A stretch of 64,000 nucleotides of DNA from Streptomyces viridiviolaceus. Its GTDB lineage: Bacteria > Actinomycetota > Actinomycetes > Streptomycetales > Streptomycetaceae. Each line of letters starts with the position of its first letter. Within the stretch, counting starts at the first letter, position 1. The notes beneath the pieces are model-generated. The model did no database searches and was not told the origin of the DNA. It saw nothing but the letters and a program-made list of their open reading frames with translations. Shown here piece after piece: positions 33,262 through 41,098 of the stretch. The stretch lies in NCBI RefSeq assembly GCF_014650995.1, contig NZ_BMWA01000008.1, forward strand, positions 186,001-250,000, written 5' to 3'. A program made the position numbers and the translations under genes.

Positions 33262-34424
33262 GGCTGCGTCCCCTTCGGCTTGCGCTGTTCCCAGCCCTCG
33301 GCCCACAGGTCGAACCGGGCCTGCTGCTGGGGGAACTCGGCCGCCGCGTCGGTGTCCAGCTCGACGCCGAGGCCGGGGGCGTCGGAGAGGTGGAAGCAGC
33401 CGTCCTTGGGATCCACCTGCGGCGCGCCCTTGACGACCTTCTTGATCTCCGCGTCCGCGAAGTCGTTGAAGTGCTCCAGGATCTTGAAGTTCGGCGAGGT
33501 GAAGCCGACTTGGAGGGACGCGGCGGTGAGGACGGACCCGCCCACGTTGTGCGGGGCGACGAGCATGTAGTGGGTCTCGGCGGTCGCGGCCAGCTTGCGG
33601 GTCTCCCAGATGCCGCCGATGTGGCCGACGTCCGGCTGGATGATGTCCACCGACTGGTCCTCGAACAGCTCGCGGAACTCGATCCGGTCGTGGATGCGCT
33701 CGCCCGTGGCGACGGGCAGATCCACCTTCTCGGCCACCTTCCTGAGCGCCTTGAGGTTCTCCGGCGGGACCGGCTCCTCCAGCCAGGCCGGGTTGAAGGG
33801 CGCCATCTCCTTGGCGAGCCGGACGGCGGTGGCGGGGGAGAAGCGCCCGTGCATCTCCAGCATCAGCTCCGCCTCGGGACCGATGGCGTCCCGCACGGCC
33901 TCGATCAGCGACACGGCGTACAGGGTCTGCTCGTGGTCGAGTTCGAAGTGCCCGGTGCCGAACGGGTCGATCTTCAGTGCCCGGTACCCGCGCTCCACGA
34001 CCCCCTGCGCGGCCTTGTGGTACGCCTCCGGAGTCCGCTCGGTCGTGTACCAGCCGTTGGCGTACGCCTTCACCTTGTCGGTGACCTTGCCGCCCAGCAA
34101 CTGCCAGACCGGGACACCGAGGGCCTTGCCCTTGATGTCCCAGCAGGCCATCTCGACGACGGCGATGCCGGACATCACGATCTCGCCGGCGCGGCCGTAG
34201 TCGCCGTACTTCATGCGGCGCGCCAGGTCCTCGACGGCGAACGGGTCGGAACCGAGAATGTGGTTGGCCTCCGCCTCCCTCAGGTACCCGAGGAGGGCGT
34301 CGGTGTGCCCCAGCATCCGGGTCTCGCCGACTCCCGTGATCCCCTCGTCGGTGTGCACCTGGACGTACGTCAGGTTGCGCCACGGCGTCCCGACCACGTG
34401 CGTGCTGATTCCGGTGATGCGCAC
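33258..34424 (-). CDS. Enolase-superfamily sugar-acid dehydratase (galactonate/mandelate racemase type)
   Basis: A 388-residue mandelate racemase/muconate lactonising type enzyme. The N-terminal capping domain (1-110) is followed by a barrel with the KxD-like YRALKIDPFG (149-156). Metal-ligand positions are Glu190 in LMLEMHGRF (with His192), Glu216 in WLEEPVPPEN and Glu242 in ATGERIHDR. Further on are IIQPDVGHIGGI and APHNVGG (His292). This set fits acid-sugar dehydratases of the galactonate or arabinonate type that release 2-keto-3-deoxy acids. GTG at 34424 is the first start matching the family. The operator-like motif begins 20 bp upstream, so this gene heads the dehydratase-dehydrogenase unit. 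Confidence 0.88.
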   Translation of the reverse strand: MRITGISTHVVGTPWRNLTYVQVHTDEGITGVGETRMLGHTDALLGYLREAEANHILGSDPFAVEDLARRMKYGDYGRAGEIVMSGIAVVEMACWDIKGKALGVPVWQLLGGKVTDKVKAYANGWYTTERTPEAYHKAAQGVVERGYRALKIDPFGTGHFELDHEQTLYAVSLIEAVRDAIGPEAELMLEMHGRFSPATAVRLAKEMAPFNPAWLEEPVPPENLKALRKVAEKVDLPVATGERIHDRIEFRELFEDQSVDIIQPDVGHIGGIWETRKLAATAETHYMLVAPHNVGGSVLTAASLQVGFTSPNFKILEHFNDFADAEIKKVVKGAPQVDPKDGCFHLSDAPGLGVELDTDAAAEFPQQQARFDLWAEGWEQRKPKGTQP

Positions 34425-34443
34425 GGCAGTTGCCCTTCGCTGC

Positions 34444-34471
34444 GTTCGATATTTCGTCACTCGTTCGAAAT
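34444..34471. promoter_or_regulatory. Operator sites upstream of the sugar-acid dehydratase
   Basis: GTTCGATATTTCGTC (34444-34458) plus a half-site GTTCGAAAT (34463-34471). The first is the reverse complement of the 13155-13169 site with one mismatch. The pair lies between the dehydratase start and the divergent SCO2400-type gene. Confidence 0.65.
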
Positions 34472-34628
34472 GCTGGCGTGACAGTAAGGAGGCGGCGGTG
34501 GGGGTGTCAATGGGTCGGACACATAACGGTTTCAGGAGTTTCGCAACCTCGGACGCGGCGCTTCCCCACACAACATTCACAGCCGACTCTAGGAACGTAA
34601 CCGACCCGGAACTTAGCCTTCCCGCGTC

Positions 34629-35444
34629 ATGGACTACTGCCACCCGTGCCGCAGGCACCTCAACGGCGCCCTCGCCTGTCCGGGGTGCGGCGCACCTGCC
34701 GACCAGATACGCGCCCACGCGCACGAGGTGTACGCCGAGGAGGCGCACGGCCTCCACGAAAATCCGGACGGCACGGACGGCGAGCATGCCGGGGAGGCGG
34801 AGGAGGTCCCCCGGGGACGCGCCGCCCGGCGTCGTGAGCAGGCGCGCGACAGGCGCCGGTCCCGTGGGCCGGCCGGTCCCGATTCCGGTTCCGGCGCCGG
34901 TGCCGCCGAGGGCGACGCCGGCCGGCGCGACCGCAAGGCGGCGCTCCACCGCCGGCGCCGCCGCCGCACCTTGCTGATGACCGTCGGCTTCGTCCTCGCT
35001 GCCGGTGGTCTGAGCCTCGCCGAACTCGGCATCGACGCCCCCGGCTCGACGCCCTCCAGCCCGGCTGCGGCCGGGGGAAGGTCGTCGGAGGTCGACGAGG
35101 GCTCACCGGAGCCGGGCGCGACGGCGGTGCCCGTGAGCGACAGGACGGGGACCGCCGAGAGCGGCCCCTCCGCCTCCGCGGACCCGTCCGCCTCCGCCTC
35201 GGCCTCGCCGTCACCGTCGGCGACCGGATCCGCGCCGGCCCCGGACGGGACGGACAGGGACGCGCAGTCGGCCACGGCATCCGACGCGCCCCCGCCGGCC
35301 GCCACGGCCACGGCACCGGCCGCCCCGCCCCCCGCCCCGACCTCGGATCCGACGACGTCCGGCCCGACCCCCTCGGACCCGGAGCCGGACCCGGAACCGT
35401 CACCGTCGGAGACGTGCGACCGGTTCCTCTGGTGGTGCACCTAG
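34629..35444 (+). CDS. SCO2400-family zinc-ribbon, single-span membrane protein
   Basis: A 271-residue protein known in Streptomyces as the SCO2400 family. Residues 1-22 form a small zinc ribbon (YCHPCRRHL, LACPGCGAP). A charged linker follows, then a basic run RRRRRR and one membrane span (LLMTVGFVLAAGGLSLAELG, about 115-135). The long outer part is Ser/Pro/Ala/Thr-rich and ends in SETCDRFLWWCT with two cysteines. The ATG at 34629 has no clear ribosome site. Function unknown; the layout suggests a cytosolic metal- or nucleic-acid-binding head joined to a wall-spanning stalk. It is divergent from the dehydratase operon. Confidence 0.8.
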   Translation: MDYCHPCRRHLNGALACPGCGAPADQIRAHAHEVYAEEAHGLHENPDGTDGEHAGEAEEVPRGRAARRREQARDRRRSRGPAGPDSGSGAGAAEGDAGRRDRKAALHRRRRRRTLLMTVGFVLAAGGLSLAELGIDAPGSTPSSPAAAGGRSSEVDEGSPEPGATAVPVSDRTGTAESGPSASADPSASASASPSPSATGSAPAPDGTDRDAQSATASDAPPPAATATAPAAPPPAPTSDPTTSGPTPSDPEPDPEPSPSETCDRFLWWCT

Positions 35445-35668
35445 GCCCGGCAGCACACCGCCGCCCCGGCATCCCGCCGGGACATCACCTACCTGACCGG
35501 CGGCGACGCGGTCGCGAAGGCCGCCTTCACGGTCGTACGGGCGACGCGCTCGGTGGCGCCCACGGCGCCGGCGCGCTCCTGACGGAAGGGGTCCGCCGCG
35601 TCTTCGCGGGCTTCATGGCCGACCTTCCGCCGGCCGGGCCGCGCCTGCGTCCGCCCATCGGGTGCCGC

Positions 35669-36109
35669 TCACTCGCCCAGCATCCGCCGCAACGCGTCCC
35701 GCAGCGCCAGCCGCTCCCCCTCCGACAACCCCGCCAGCGGCTCCCGGGCGAAGCGCAGGGACTCCCGCAGTCCGCGGGCCACGCGCCGGCCCTCCTCCGT
35801 GGCCGCCGCCACCTTCACCCGCCGGTCGGCGGGGTCCGGACGCCGTTCCACCAGGCCCCGCGCCTCCAGCCGGTCCACGATCCCGGTGACGTTCGACGGC
35901 TCGCACTTCAGCTTGTTCGCCAGCTTCCGCATCGGCAGCGGTTCCAGTGACAGCAGGCTGAGCAGCTTCGCCTGAGCGCCGGTCAGGGCCTGTTCCGCGG
36001 CTGCCTCCTCGTAGTCGGCGTGGAAGCGGGCCACGACCTCGCCGATGAGCTCGACGACTTCCAGGGTGAGCGCGTCGGGCCGACGGGCCGTGCCGTGTGG
36101 GGTGGACAT
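35669..36109 (-). CDS. MarR-family transcriptional regulator
   Basis: A 146-residue MarR protein with the winged helix QALTGAQAKLLSLLSLEP, then MRKLANKLKCEPSNVTGIVDRLEARGLVERRPDPADRRVKVAA. It has one cysteine (LKC) in the recognition region but not the N-terminal reactive cysteine of OhrR. It is divergent from the MDR reductase, with two palindromes between them, so it probably represses that gene and itself in response to quinones or aldehydes. An in-frame ATG at 36127 would add six residues; neither start has a strong ribosome site. Downstream, 35445-35668 shows no gene. Confidence 0.88.
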   Translation of the reverse strand: MSTPHGTARRPDALTLEVVELIGEVVARFHADYEEAAAEQALTGAQAKLLSLLSLEPLPMRKLANKLKCEPSNVTGIVDRLEARGLVERRPDPADRRVKVAAATEEGRRVARGLRESLRFAREPLAGLSEGERLALRDALRRMLGE

Positions 36110-36139
36110 GGAATCCAGGGTACCCATTTGTTTGACAAG

Positions 36140-36177
36140 CTGAAATGTTCAGGCGCATGGTTGTTTCAGGTACTGAA
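36140..36177. promoter_or_regulatory. Paired MarR operators
   Basis: Two palindromes in the divergent gap: CTGAA-atg-TTCAG (36140-36152) and TTCAG-gta-CTGAA (36165-36177). Their centres are 25 bp apart, about two and a half helical turns. A TTGACA box (36132-36137) for the rightward gene sits next to the first. Confidence 0.65.
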
Positions 36178-36219
36178 GTATCCGCAGCCGTGATGGGCTC
36201 GTGAGGAAAGGCGCCCCGC

Positions 36220-37242
36220 ATGACCGACTCCCCCACCCTCCCCGCCGTCAACCGCGAATGGCACCTCGTCAGCCGACCGGTCGGCTGGCCGAAGCCCGAG
36301 GACTTCGCCCTGGTCGAGGCGGAGGTCCCCACTCCGGGTGAGGGCCAGGTGCTCGTACGCAACCTGTACGTCTCCGTGGATCCCTACATGCGCGGCCGCA
36401 TGAGCGCCGCCAAGTCCTACGTGGCCCCCTACGAGCTGGGCAAGCCCATGCAGGGCGGCGCCGTCGGCGAGGTCGTCGCCTCCGGCGCCGAGGGGATCGC
36501 CGTCGGCGACCACGTCCTGCACTTCTTCGGCTGGCGCGAGTACGCCGTCCTGGACGCCGAGAACGCCGTCAAGGTGGACCCGCAGGCGGCGCCGCTGTCG
36601 ACGTACCTGGGCGTGCTCGGCATGACCGGGCTCACCGCCTACGCCGGTCTGCTGCGCACGGCCGCCTTCAAGGAGGGCGACGCCGTGTTCGTCTCCGGGG
36701 CCGCCGGGGCCGTCGGCAGCCAGGTGGGCCAGCTCGCCAAGCTCAAGGGCGCCTCGCGGGTCATCGGGTCCGCCGGGTCGGACGAGAAGGTCAAGCTGCT
36801 CGTCGAGGAGTACGGGTTCGACGCCGCGTTCAACTACAAGGACGGGCCGGTGAGCGAGCAGCTGCGCGCCGCCGCCCCGGACGGCATCGACGTCTACTTC
36901 GACAACGTCGGCGGCGACCACCTGGAGGCCGCCATCGGGTCGCTGAACCGGGGCGGCCGCATCGCGATCTGCGGGATGATCTCCGTCTACAACAACACCG
37001 AGCCCGCCCCGGGCCCGAAGAACCTCGCCCGCCTCATCCAGACCCGCGGTCGCATCGAGGGCTTCCTCGTCGGCGACCACTACGACCTCCAGCCGCAGTT
37101 CGTCGAGGAGGTCGGCCCGTGGGTCCGCGACGGCCGGCTCAAGTACCGCGAGACCGTCGTCGAGGGCATCGAGAACAACCTGGAGGCGTTCCTGGGCGTC
37201 CTGCGCGGCGACAACATCGGCAAGATGGTCGTCAAGCTCTGA
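36220..37242 (+). CDS. NADP-dependent MDR oxidoreductase (quinone/2-alkenal reductase, CurA-like)
   Basis: A 340-residue zinc-free medium-chain reductase of the leukotriene B4/2-alkenal or curcumin reductase branch. The N-terminus NREWHLVSRPVGWPKPEDF and LYVSVDPYMRGRMS are typical. The NADP fold is VFVSGAAGAVGSQVGQLAKLKG, and the tail GKMVVKL is usual. No catalytic-zinc cysteines are present. It reduces electrophilic enals or quinones with NADPH, which fits control by the divergent MarR. ATG 36220 follows GAGGAAAGG. Confidence 0.92.
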   Translation: MTDSPTLPAVNREWHLVSRPVGWPKPEDFALVEAEVPTPGEGQVLVRNLYVSVDPYMRGRMSAAKSYVAPYELGKPMQGGAVGEVVASGAEGIAVGDHVLHFFGWREYAVLDAENAVKVDPQAAPLSTYLGVLGMTGLTAYAGLLRTAAFKEGDAVFVSGAAGAVGSQVGQLAKLKGASRVIGSAGSDEKVKLLVEEYGFDAAFNYKDGPVSEQLRAAAPDGIDVYFDNVGGDHLEAAIGSLNRGGRIAICGMISVYNNTEPAPGPKNLARLIQTRGRIEGFLVGDHYDLQPQFVEEVGPWVRDGRLKYRETVVEGIENNLEAFLGVLRGDNIGKMVVKL

Positions 37243-37358
37243 GAGGTCCCGGGCACGGGACAGGGGTTCTCCGATTTTCCGGCATGCGGTAGCTTCTTTC
37301 CGATATCCGTCGCGATCGTGGGCGCGAGTCGCGGCGGACCGAGGAGGAAGACAACCGC

Positions 37359-37787
37359 ATGCCCAGCACCCCCATTCGACGTTCCGAGGTCCTGTACACC
37401 GCCGTCGCCACCGCCGAGAACGGCCGCGACGGGCGGGTGGCCACGGATGACGGCAAGCTCGACGTGGTCGTGAACCCGCCCAAGGAGATGGGCGGCAGCG
37501 GCGCCGGCACCAACCCGGAGCAGTTGTTCGCCGCCGGCTACAGCGCCTGCTTCCAGGGCGCGCTCGGTGTCGTCGCCCGCCAGGAGGGCGTCGACGTCTC
37601 CGGCTCGACCGTCACCGCCAAGGTCGGGATCGGCAAGAACGACGACGGCTTCGGGATCATCGTGGAGATCTCCGCCGAGATCCCGACGGTGGACGCCGCC
37701 ACCGCCCGCTCGCTGGTGGAGAAGGCCCACCAGGTCTGCCCGTACTCGAAGGCGACCCGCGGCAACATCACCGTGACCCTCGCCTGA
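37359..37787 (+). CDS. ohr: Organic hydroperoxide resistance protein (Ohr)
   Basis: A 142-residue OsmC/Ohr thiol peroxidase that detoxifies organic hydroperoxides. The two catalytic cysteines are Cys64 (GYSACFQGAL) and Cys127 (KAHQVCPYSKATRGNI), and the usual C-terminal ATRGNITV follows. Arg and Glu residues of the active site lie in NPEQLFAAGY. It follows the MDR reductase by about 115 bp with its own GAGGA-type site. No OhrR sits beside it, and the MarR at 35.7 kb lacks the OhrR reactive cysteine. A hairpin terminator follows. Confidence 0.94.
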   Translation: MPSTPIRRSEVLYTAVATAENGRDGRVATDDGKLDVVVNPPKEMGGSGAGTNPEQLFAAGYSACFQGALGVVARQEGVDVSGSTVTAKVGIGKNDDGFGIIVEISAEIPTVDAATARSLVEKAHQVCPYSKATRGNITVTLA

Positions 37788-37811
37788 CCGGGTTCGCCGC
37801 CCCCGCACCGC

Positions 37812-37844
37812 AGGGCCGCACCCCCACCCGTGGGGTGCGGCCCT
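37812..37844 (+). terminator. Hairpin terminator after ohr
   Basis: Perfect 13-bp stem AGGGCCGCACCCC / GGGGTGCGGCCCT with a 7-base loop, 24 bp after the stop. Confidence 0.85.
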
Positions 37845-38047
37845 CCGGCGTGCCCGCGCGGCGGACCGAGGGGCCAGGGCGCCCGGTGCACTGCCACCGG
37901 CCGCCGGCCTCTCCCGGGCCCGCCCGGGACCCCGCACAGCGCCGCCTCACCCGCCCCAGGAGACCGTGAGGGTCCATCAGCCCCGCCGCCGGGTCCGATC
38001 GTCCCGTCGACCTCAACGCGGGCAGGGCGCCCGGTAGAGTTCCGCCC

Positions 38048-38845
38048 ATGCGCGATCTTGGGGCGGGATTCGGCCATCTCCTGAAGGGCCAGCGCTGGGT
38101 GGCCCGGCACGGCAAGAGCTACGGCTTCGGGCTCGTCCCGGGCCTGATCACCCTGGTCCTGTACGCGGCGGCGCTGGTCGCGCTGGCGCTGTGGGGCGAG
38201 GACTTCGTCGCCTGGGCGACCCCCTTCGCCGACGACTGGTCGAGCCCCTGGTCCGGGCTGTTCCGCGGCTTCCTCACCGCCGTGCTGTTCGCCCTCGCCC
38301 TGCTCCTGGCCGTCCTCACCTTCACCGCGGTCACGCTGCTGATCGGCCAGCCCTTCTACGAGAGCCTCTCGGAGCGCGTCGACCGGGACGTCTCCGCGGA
38401 CGGCACCGCCCCCGAGTCGGACCTGCCGCTCTTGCGCGAGCTGTGGATCTCCGGCCGCGACAGCCTCCGTATCGTCCTGCGCGCCGCCGTCTGGGGCGTA
38501 CTGCTGTTCGCCCTCGGGTTCATCCCGGTCGTCGGTCAGACGGTCGTCCCCGTGATCGGCTTCTTCGTCACCGGCTTCTTCCTCACCGAGGAGCTCGCCG
38601 CCGTCGCGCTGCAGCGCCGCGGGGTCGAACTGCGCGACCGCCTCGCCCTGCTGCGCTCGCGCAAGACCCTCGTCTGGGGCTTCGGCACGCCGCTGGCCCT
38701 GGCCTTCCTGGTGCCGTTCGTCGCGGTGTTCCTGATGCCGGGCGCGGTCGCGGGCGCCACGCTCCTCGCCCGTGAACTGCTGGGCGAGGAGACCCGCGAG
38801 AGCGACGACGCATCCGCCGACGCCGACGAGGGGGTCGCACGGTGA
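38048..38845 (+). CDS. EI24-domain (CysZ-like) membrane protein
   Basis: A 265-residue membrane protein. It begins MRDLGAGFGHLLKGQRWVARHGKSYGFGLVPGLI, the standard EI24 N-terminus, with about five hydrophobic spans and the motif LIGQPFYESLSERVDRD after the second. The tail is acidic (EETRESDDASADADEG). CysZ relatives import sulfate, but actinobacterial EI24 proteins are uncharacterised, so transport is only a guess. The GTG of the LysE gene overlaps its stop (GTGA). Confidence 0.85.
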   Translation: MRDLGAGFGHLLKGQRWVARHGKSYGFGLVPGLITLVLYAAALVALALWGEDFVAWATPFADDWSSPWSGLFRGFLTAVLFALALLLAVLTFTAVTLLIGQPFYESLSERVDRDVSADGTAPESDLPLLRELWISGRDSLRIVLRAAVWGVLLFALGFIPVVGQTVVPVIGFFVTGFFLTEELAAVALQRRGVELRDRLALLRSRKTLVWGFGTPLALAFLVPFVAVFLMPGAVAGATLLARELLGEETRESDDASADADEGVAR

Positions 38846-39456
38846 CGGAGGTCCTCGCCGTCGCCGTCATCACCGTCCTGGCCGTCGTCGCCCCCGGCGC
38901 CGACTTCGCCATGGTGGTCCGGGGAAGCTATCTCCACGGCCGCCGCACCGGCCTGCTCGCCGCCCTCGGCGTGGCCGCCGGAGTCCTGGTGCACGTCACC
39001 TACACGATGCTCGGCGTCGGGCTGCTGATCGCGTCATCCACCTTCCTGTTCACCGTCATCAAGCTGGCCGGCGCCGCCTACCTCGTGTACATCGGCGTGC
39101 GCACCTTCCGCACCCGCGGCGAGGTGTCCGTCGACCTGGGGAGCGGCTCCGGCCTGACCCCGCTCGCGGCCCTGCGCACCGGCTTCCTCACCAACGTCCT
39201 CAACCCGAAGACGACGCTCTTCGTCGTCTCCACCTTCGCCCAGGTCGTCGGCCCCGGCACCCCGGCCCTGCAACAGGCGGGCTACGGCCTGTTCATGTCG
39301 CTGGCCCACCTGGTCTGGTTCTCGGTCGTCGCCGTGTTCTTCTCGCAGGACCGCATGCGCACCCTGATGCTGCGCGGCCAGAAGGTCATCAACAAGGTCA
39401 TCGGCTCCGCCCTGGCCGGCCTCGGCGTCGGCCTCGCGTTCGCGCCGTCCCACTGA
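38842..39456 (+). CDS. LysE-family amino-acid exporter
   Basis: A 204-residue LysE/RhtB translocator with six predicted spans. The family start VLAVVAPGADFAMVVRGSYLHGRRTGLLAALGVAAG includes the PGP-like PGAD motif, and KLAGAAYLVYIGVRTFR and NVLNPKTTLFVVS are present. It probably exports a small amino acid or derivative by proton antiport. GTG 38842 overlaps the end of the EI24 gene. Confidence 0.92.
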   Translation: MTEVLAVAVITVLAVVAPGADFAMVVRGSYLHGRRTGLLAALGVAAGVLVHVTYTMLGVGLLIASSTFLFTVIKLAGAAYLVYIGVRTFRTRGEVSVDLGSGSGLTPLAALRTGFLTNVLNPKTTLFVVSTFAQVVGPGTPALQQAGYGLFMSLAHLVWFSVVAVFFSQDRMRTLMLRGQKVINKVIGSALAGLGVGLAFAPSH

Positions 39457-39462
39457 CCGGCG

Positions 39463-39644
39463 TCAGGACTCGCCGAGCAGGGTGAGTAAGTCCCGGAACG
39501 CCCGCGGCATGTCCACCGACTCCGGCCCGGCAGCCACTGGTGCTGCGGCCCGTCGAGGACCGCCACGACCAGGGGCACCACCCGCTCCGGGGCGAGTCCG
39601 CCCGGCGACCGGTCGCCGTACTCCGTGCGCAGCAGCTCCGCCAT
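39463..39644 (-). pseudogene. C-terminal remnant of a TetR-type regulator (frameshifted)
   Basis: Reading leftwards from 39644: MAELLRTEYGDRSPGGLAPE and then VVPLVVAVLDGPQHQWL. A one-base loss near 39540 shifts the frame, which continues GPESVDM-PRAFRDLLTLLGES and stops at 39463-39465. This is the usual C-terminal helix pair of a Streptomyces TetR protein. The DNA-binding half is absent. The leucine in RDLLT is a TTA codon. The remnant abuts a GH3 remnant on the other strand. Confidence 0.6.
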
Positions 39645-39659
39645 CGACGAGCGACCGGC

Positions 39660-39746
39660 TCGTGGGCGTTTGTGAAGGGTTCGTACGAACTGCGGGTCGG
39701 GCGCTCGATCGCCGACCGCCGGATCACCGCGACGATTAACGTCTGA
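39660..39746 (+). pseudogene. C-terminal remnant of a GH3 glycosidase (Fn3-like end)
   Basis: 28 codons reading SWAFVKGSYELRVGRSIADR and then RITATINV, then TGA at 39744-39746. This matches the end of the fibronectin-like domain of GH3 beta-glucosidases (W-x-x-x-x-GSYE-x-x-VG-S...). The rest of the gene is missing; the sequence directly to the left is the start of the TetR remnant on the opposite strand. A terminator hairpin follows at 39784. Confidence 0.55.
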
Positions 39747-39783
39747 CCCGGCACTCCTCCCGAGGCGGCGTGCCCCACCGGGC

Positions 39784-39819
39784 AGCCCCGGCCCGGATCC
39801 TGACGGCCGGGCCGGGGCT
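39784..39819. terminator. Hairpin terminator
   Basis: Perfect 13-bp stem AGCCCCGGCCCGG / CCGGGCCGGGGCT with a 10-base loop, between the GH3 remnant and the convergent SGNH hydrolase. Confidence 0.8.
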
Positions 39820-39911
39820 CAGGCCCGCCCCCCTCGCCCCGCTCCGGGGGCCGGCGACGGACGGCAGTGCCGTCGGGGAGTGTGCCGAACAGGTCGTGCG
39901 TGCGCGTCGCG

Positions 39912-40847
39912 CTAGGTCGCCGGCGTCTTCGCCGTGACGGCCCGGTAGGCGATCTCCGCCAGCCTGGCCTGGCCGTTGACGCTCGGGTGGAACCAGTCCC
40001 AGTGACTCAGCTGCTCGGTGCCGAACCGGAACTCGTGCACCGCACCGCCGTCCGTGCGGCACCGCCGGTCCTTGGCGCAGACCTCCCGCAGGACCTCGTT
40101 GTAGTCCTCCACGCGCTGCTCCACCGTGTTCCGCCGCTCGGTCGCCGCCGCGTCCAGGGCGTCCGCGTCGCCCAGCATCGACGGACACAGACCCAGCTTC
40201 CACACCTGCTTGCCCAGCGGGTTGGTGCGCCCCTCGGACCACAGCCGCTTGAGGTCGGGGATGCTCGCCACGTACACCTGCGCCTTGGGAAGCGCCTTGC
40301 GCAGGGTCCGCATGGCGCCCTCGAACTGCGTCCGGAAGTCGGCCACCGGCGTCATCGCCGAGGTCGTCGCCCGGCAGGCGTCGTTCGCCCCGACCATCAC
40401 CGCCACCAGCTCCGGCCTGTGCGCCACCGCCCGCGTCATCTGCCCGGCCAGGTCCGCCATCCGGGCCCCCGTCACCGCGTGGTTCCAGCTCCGCCCGGCC
40501 GCGTCCGCCTTCCCCAGCAGCCGTACGGCGAGACTGTCCACCTCCGCGCTGCTGCCGGTCGCCCACGACACCTCGGGGCAGTCCGACAGGACCGTACAGG
40601 CGTCGAACCCGCGCGTGATGGAGTCGCCCACCGCGGCGACCGACTCCGGGCTCGTGTCCCACACCGGGGTGGGCTTCGGCGAGGGCTTGCCCTGCCTCGT
40701 CCCGGACCCCGCCGGGCCGGCGGAGTCACCGCCGACGGCGTCGCAACCCGCGACGCCCAGGACGGCGGCGGTCAGGACGGCGAGCGCGGCCCGCGAACGG
40801 CGGCCCCGATTCCACGTACCCTGCCCCGTCCTGCGGGCCATACCCAT
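39912..40847 (-). CDS. SGNH/GDSL-type hydrolase lipoprotein
   Basis: A 311-residue secreted esterase/lipase-like protein. The signal ends in LGVAGC, a lipobox, so it is membrane-tethered. Block I is AAVGDSITRGFDACT (nucleophile Ser), block II has a Gly in VTGARMADLA, block III is VMVGANDAC (Asn), and block V is HWDWFHPSVNG (Asp and His). Six or more cysteines in the outer domain suggest disulfides. ATG 40847 has GAGGG six bases upstream; longer starts add an implausible leader. Substrate unknown (acyl or acetyl ester). Confidence 0.88.
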   Translation of the reverse strand: MGMARRTGQGTWNRGRRSRAALAVLTAAVLGVAGCDAVGGDSAGPAGSGTRQGKPSPKPTPVWDTSPESVAAVGDSITRGFDACTVLSDCPEVSWATGSSAEVDSLAVRLLGKADAAGRSWNHAVTGARMADLAGQMTRAVAHRPELVAVMVGANDACRATTSAMTPVADFRTQFEGAMRTLRKALPKAQVYVASIPDLKRLWSEGRTNPLGKQVWKLGLCPSMLGDADALDAAATERRNTVEQRVEDYNEVLREVCAKDRRCRTDGGAVHEFRFGTEQLSHWDWFHPSVNGQARLAEIAYRAVTAKTPAT

Positions 40848-41098
40848 CCCCGTCCCTCGACTGATGCCTCCACGGTCCTCAACCCATGACACCGCGCGAG
40901 GGTTCCCGCAGGCACCGATGCAACGGCTCACACCCGTACAAGCGTCCTGCCGGGTGAATGGCGGATGTTTCCCGGCGCCGGGACCGACGGTACGTCACAC
41001 TCCTTGCGCCGCCGCAGGGTAGCCTCGCCATCAACGTGGCCCGACCGGCCACACCGTTCCGCCCGCCCCGAGATGTCCCGCTCTGCCCGGAGGTTCCG

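Noticed and set aside
35445..35668. Possible gene between the SCO2400-type gene and MarR
   Set aside because: Short frames there have no ribosome site, no codon-bias support and no recognisable motif.
35669..37787. OhrR-Ohr regulatory pair
   Set aside because: The MarR protein lacks the N-terminal reactive cysteine of OhrR and is divergent from the MDR reductase with its own palindromes. Ohr is a separate gene further downstream.
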